DNA of 32,169 nucleotides from the NCBI RefSeq assembly GCF_005889735.1, contig NZ_VCKY01000122.1, forward strand, positions 1 through 32,169. The letters are read 5' to 3'. The DNA is from Nonomuraea turkmeniaca. Lineage in GTDB: Bacteria > Actinomycetota > Actinomycetes > Streptosporangiales > Streptosporangiaceae. This document shows, piece by piece, positions 31,441 to 32,169 of this stretch; position 1 is the first letter of the stretch, and the number at the start of each line of letters is the position of its first letter. The translations under genes were made by a program, and so were the position numbers. The notes under the pieces were generated by a model that was not told the origin of the DNA, ran no database searches, and saw only the letters and a list, made by a program, of their open reading frames with translations.

Positions 31441-32169
31441 TCAGGGTATGAGAAGCAGCTTTCCCGTGGTACGACGGGCCGCCAGATCCTCATGGGCCCG
31501 CCGCGCGTCGGCCAGCGGGTAACGGTGCGAGATGTTGATGGCCAGCTGCCCGGACGCGATCCAGCCGAACAGGTCGGACGCGCGCCTCAGCAACTCCGCC
31601 CGGTCGGCGATGTAGTGCACGAGCGTGGGCCTGGTCAGGAAGAGCGAGCCCTGCTTGTTGAGCGTCTGCGGATCCATCGGCGGCACGGGGCCGCTGGCCG
31701 CGCCGTACAGGGCCATGAGGCCGCGCGGACGCAGCGCCTCCAGGCCGCCGTCGAACGTGGCCGCGCCGACACCGTCGTACACGACGTCGATCGTGCCGCG
31801 CAGCGCCTCGGCGAAGTCGTCGTAGCGCAGCACCTGATCCGCCCCGGCCTCCCTGGCCAGCTTCTCCTTCTCGCTGGTGGAGACCGTCGTGTAGACCTTG
31901 GCGCCCCTGAGCTTGGCGAGCTGGATCAGCAGCTGCCCCATGCCGCCCGCCCCCGCGTGGACGAGGACCTGATCGTTCTCCTTGACCTCGTAGGTGGAGT
32001 GCGTCAGGTAGTGGGCGGTCATCCCCTGCAACATGGCCGCCGCCGCCACCTCGGCCGGCACGTCCTGCGGCACCGGCACCACCCGGTCGGCCGGAACGAC
32101 GGCCTTCTCGGCATAGCTGCCCATCACGCCGGCCCAGGCCACGGTGTCGCCCACGGCCACGTCCCGCAC
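31441..32169 (-). CDS. NADPH:quinone oxidoreductase-like protein, 5' end cut by window
   Basis: Zinc-independent medium-chain reductase/dehydrogenase. The visible 242 residues cover most of a normal protein of about 320. The nucleotide motif is HAGAGGMGQLLIQLAKLRGA, then GADQVLRYDDF, DVVYDGVGAATFDGGL and PRGLMALYGAASGPV, all typical of quinone oxidoreductases (QorA-like). About 80 N-terminal residues lie beyond position 32169, so the GTG at the window edge is not the true start. It reduces quinones or enones with NADPH. Linked to the LysE exporter gene by a 5-base gap. Confidence 0.92.
   Translation of the reverse strand: MRDVAVGDTVAWAGVMGSYAEKAVVPADRVVPVPQDVPAEVAAAAMLQGMTAHYLTHSTYEVKENDQVLVHAGAGGMGQLLIQLAKLRGAKVYTTVSTSEKEKLAREAGADQVLRYDDFAEALRGTIDVVYDGVGAATFDGGLEALRPRGLMALYGAASGPVPPMDPQTLNKQGSLFLTRPTLVHYIADRAELLRRASDLFGWIASGQLAINISHRYPLADARRAHEDLAARRTTGKLLLIP

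Overview
This window is GC-rich chromosomal DNA from a filamentous actinobacterium. The family types (an actinobacterial-type nitrate-sensing-domain kinase, an Hrp1-like CBS protein, an SPW-repeat protein, an MT0933-like antitoxin-family protein, PucR and large LuxR regulators), the strong G/C bias at third codon positions and the frequent GTG starts all fit. A Streptosporangiaceae genus such as Nonomuraea is my best guess, but nothing here proves it. The first 45 bases are not biological: positions 12-45 are a one-mismatch copy of the Illumina Nextera read-2 adapter, so the window begins at a contig end.

Layout. 46-2142 (-): truncated sensor histidine kinase. 2435-6004 (+): ABC importer operon with two near-duplicate lipoprotein binding proteins and two permeases but no ATPase. 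10709-6001 (-): five collinear genes, SDR, DUF1838, aldehyde dehydrogenase, DUF3598-like protein and a nitrilase-fold protein that has lost its catalytic Cys and Lys. The last four are joined by ATGA overlaps or a 4-base gap. 10809-13193 (+): cydAB of the short-Q-loop bd oxidase type. 13372-16023 (+): large LuxR-type ATPase regulator carrying a heptad-repeat minisatellite. 16127-17152: YflT-like stress membrane protein and a convergent Hrp1-like CBS protein. 17294-19212: GT-C type membrane glycosyltransferase and a convergent SPW-repeat protein separated by a strong hairpin.

19298-22016 (-): CapA-like phosphatase-fold protein, a cytochrome P450 with an 18-bp repeat insertion and a non-canonical I-helix, and a small Cys-containing protein of unknown function. 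22373-23139 (+): FMN-binding pyridoxamine-oxidase-like protein and an MT0933-like antitoxin-family protein. 23231-24553 (-): MFS transporter, with a 32-bp tandem repeat at its 3' end. 24692-26179 (+): standalone cobyric acid synthase. 26121-27993 (-): patatin-like lipase followed by an acyltransferase. 28094-30793 (+): ABC-2 ATPase, permease and PucR regulator as one coupled operon. 30815-32169 (-): LysE exporter and a quinone oxidoreductase cut by the window end.

How the genes work together. The importer and the convergent five-gene operon together look like an uptake and oxidation pathway for an unidentified small organic molecule (inference). The bd oxidase, stress protein and Hrp1-like protein suggest a low-oxygen or stress block around 10.8-17.2 kb (inference). 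No rRNA, tRNA, CRISPR array, transposase or prophage gene was seen.
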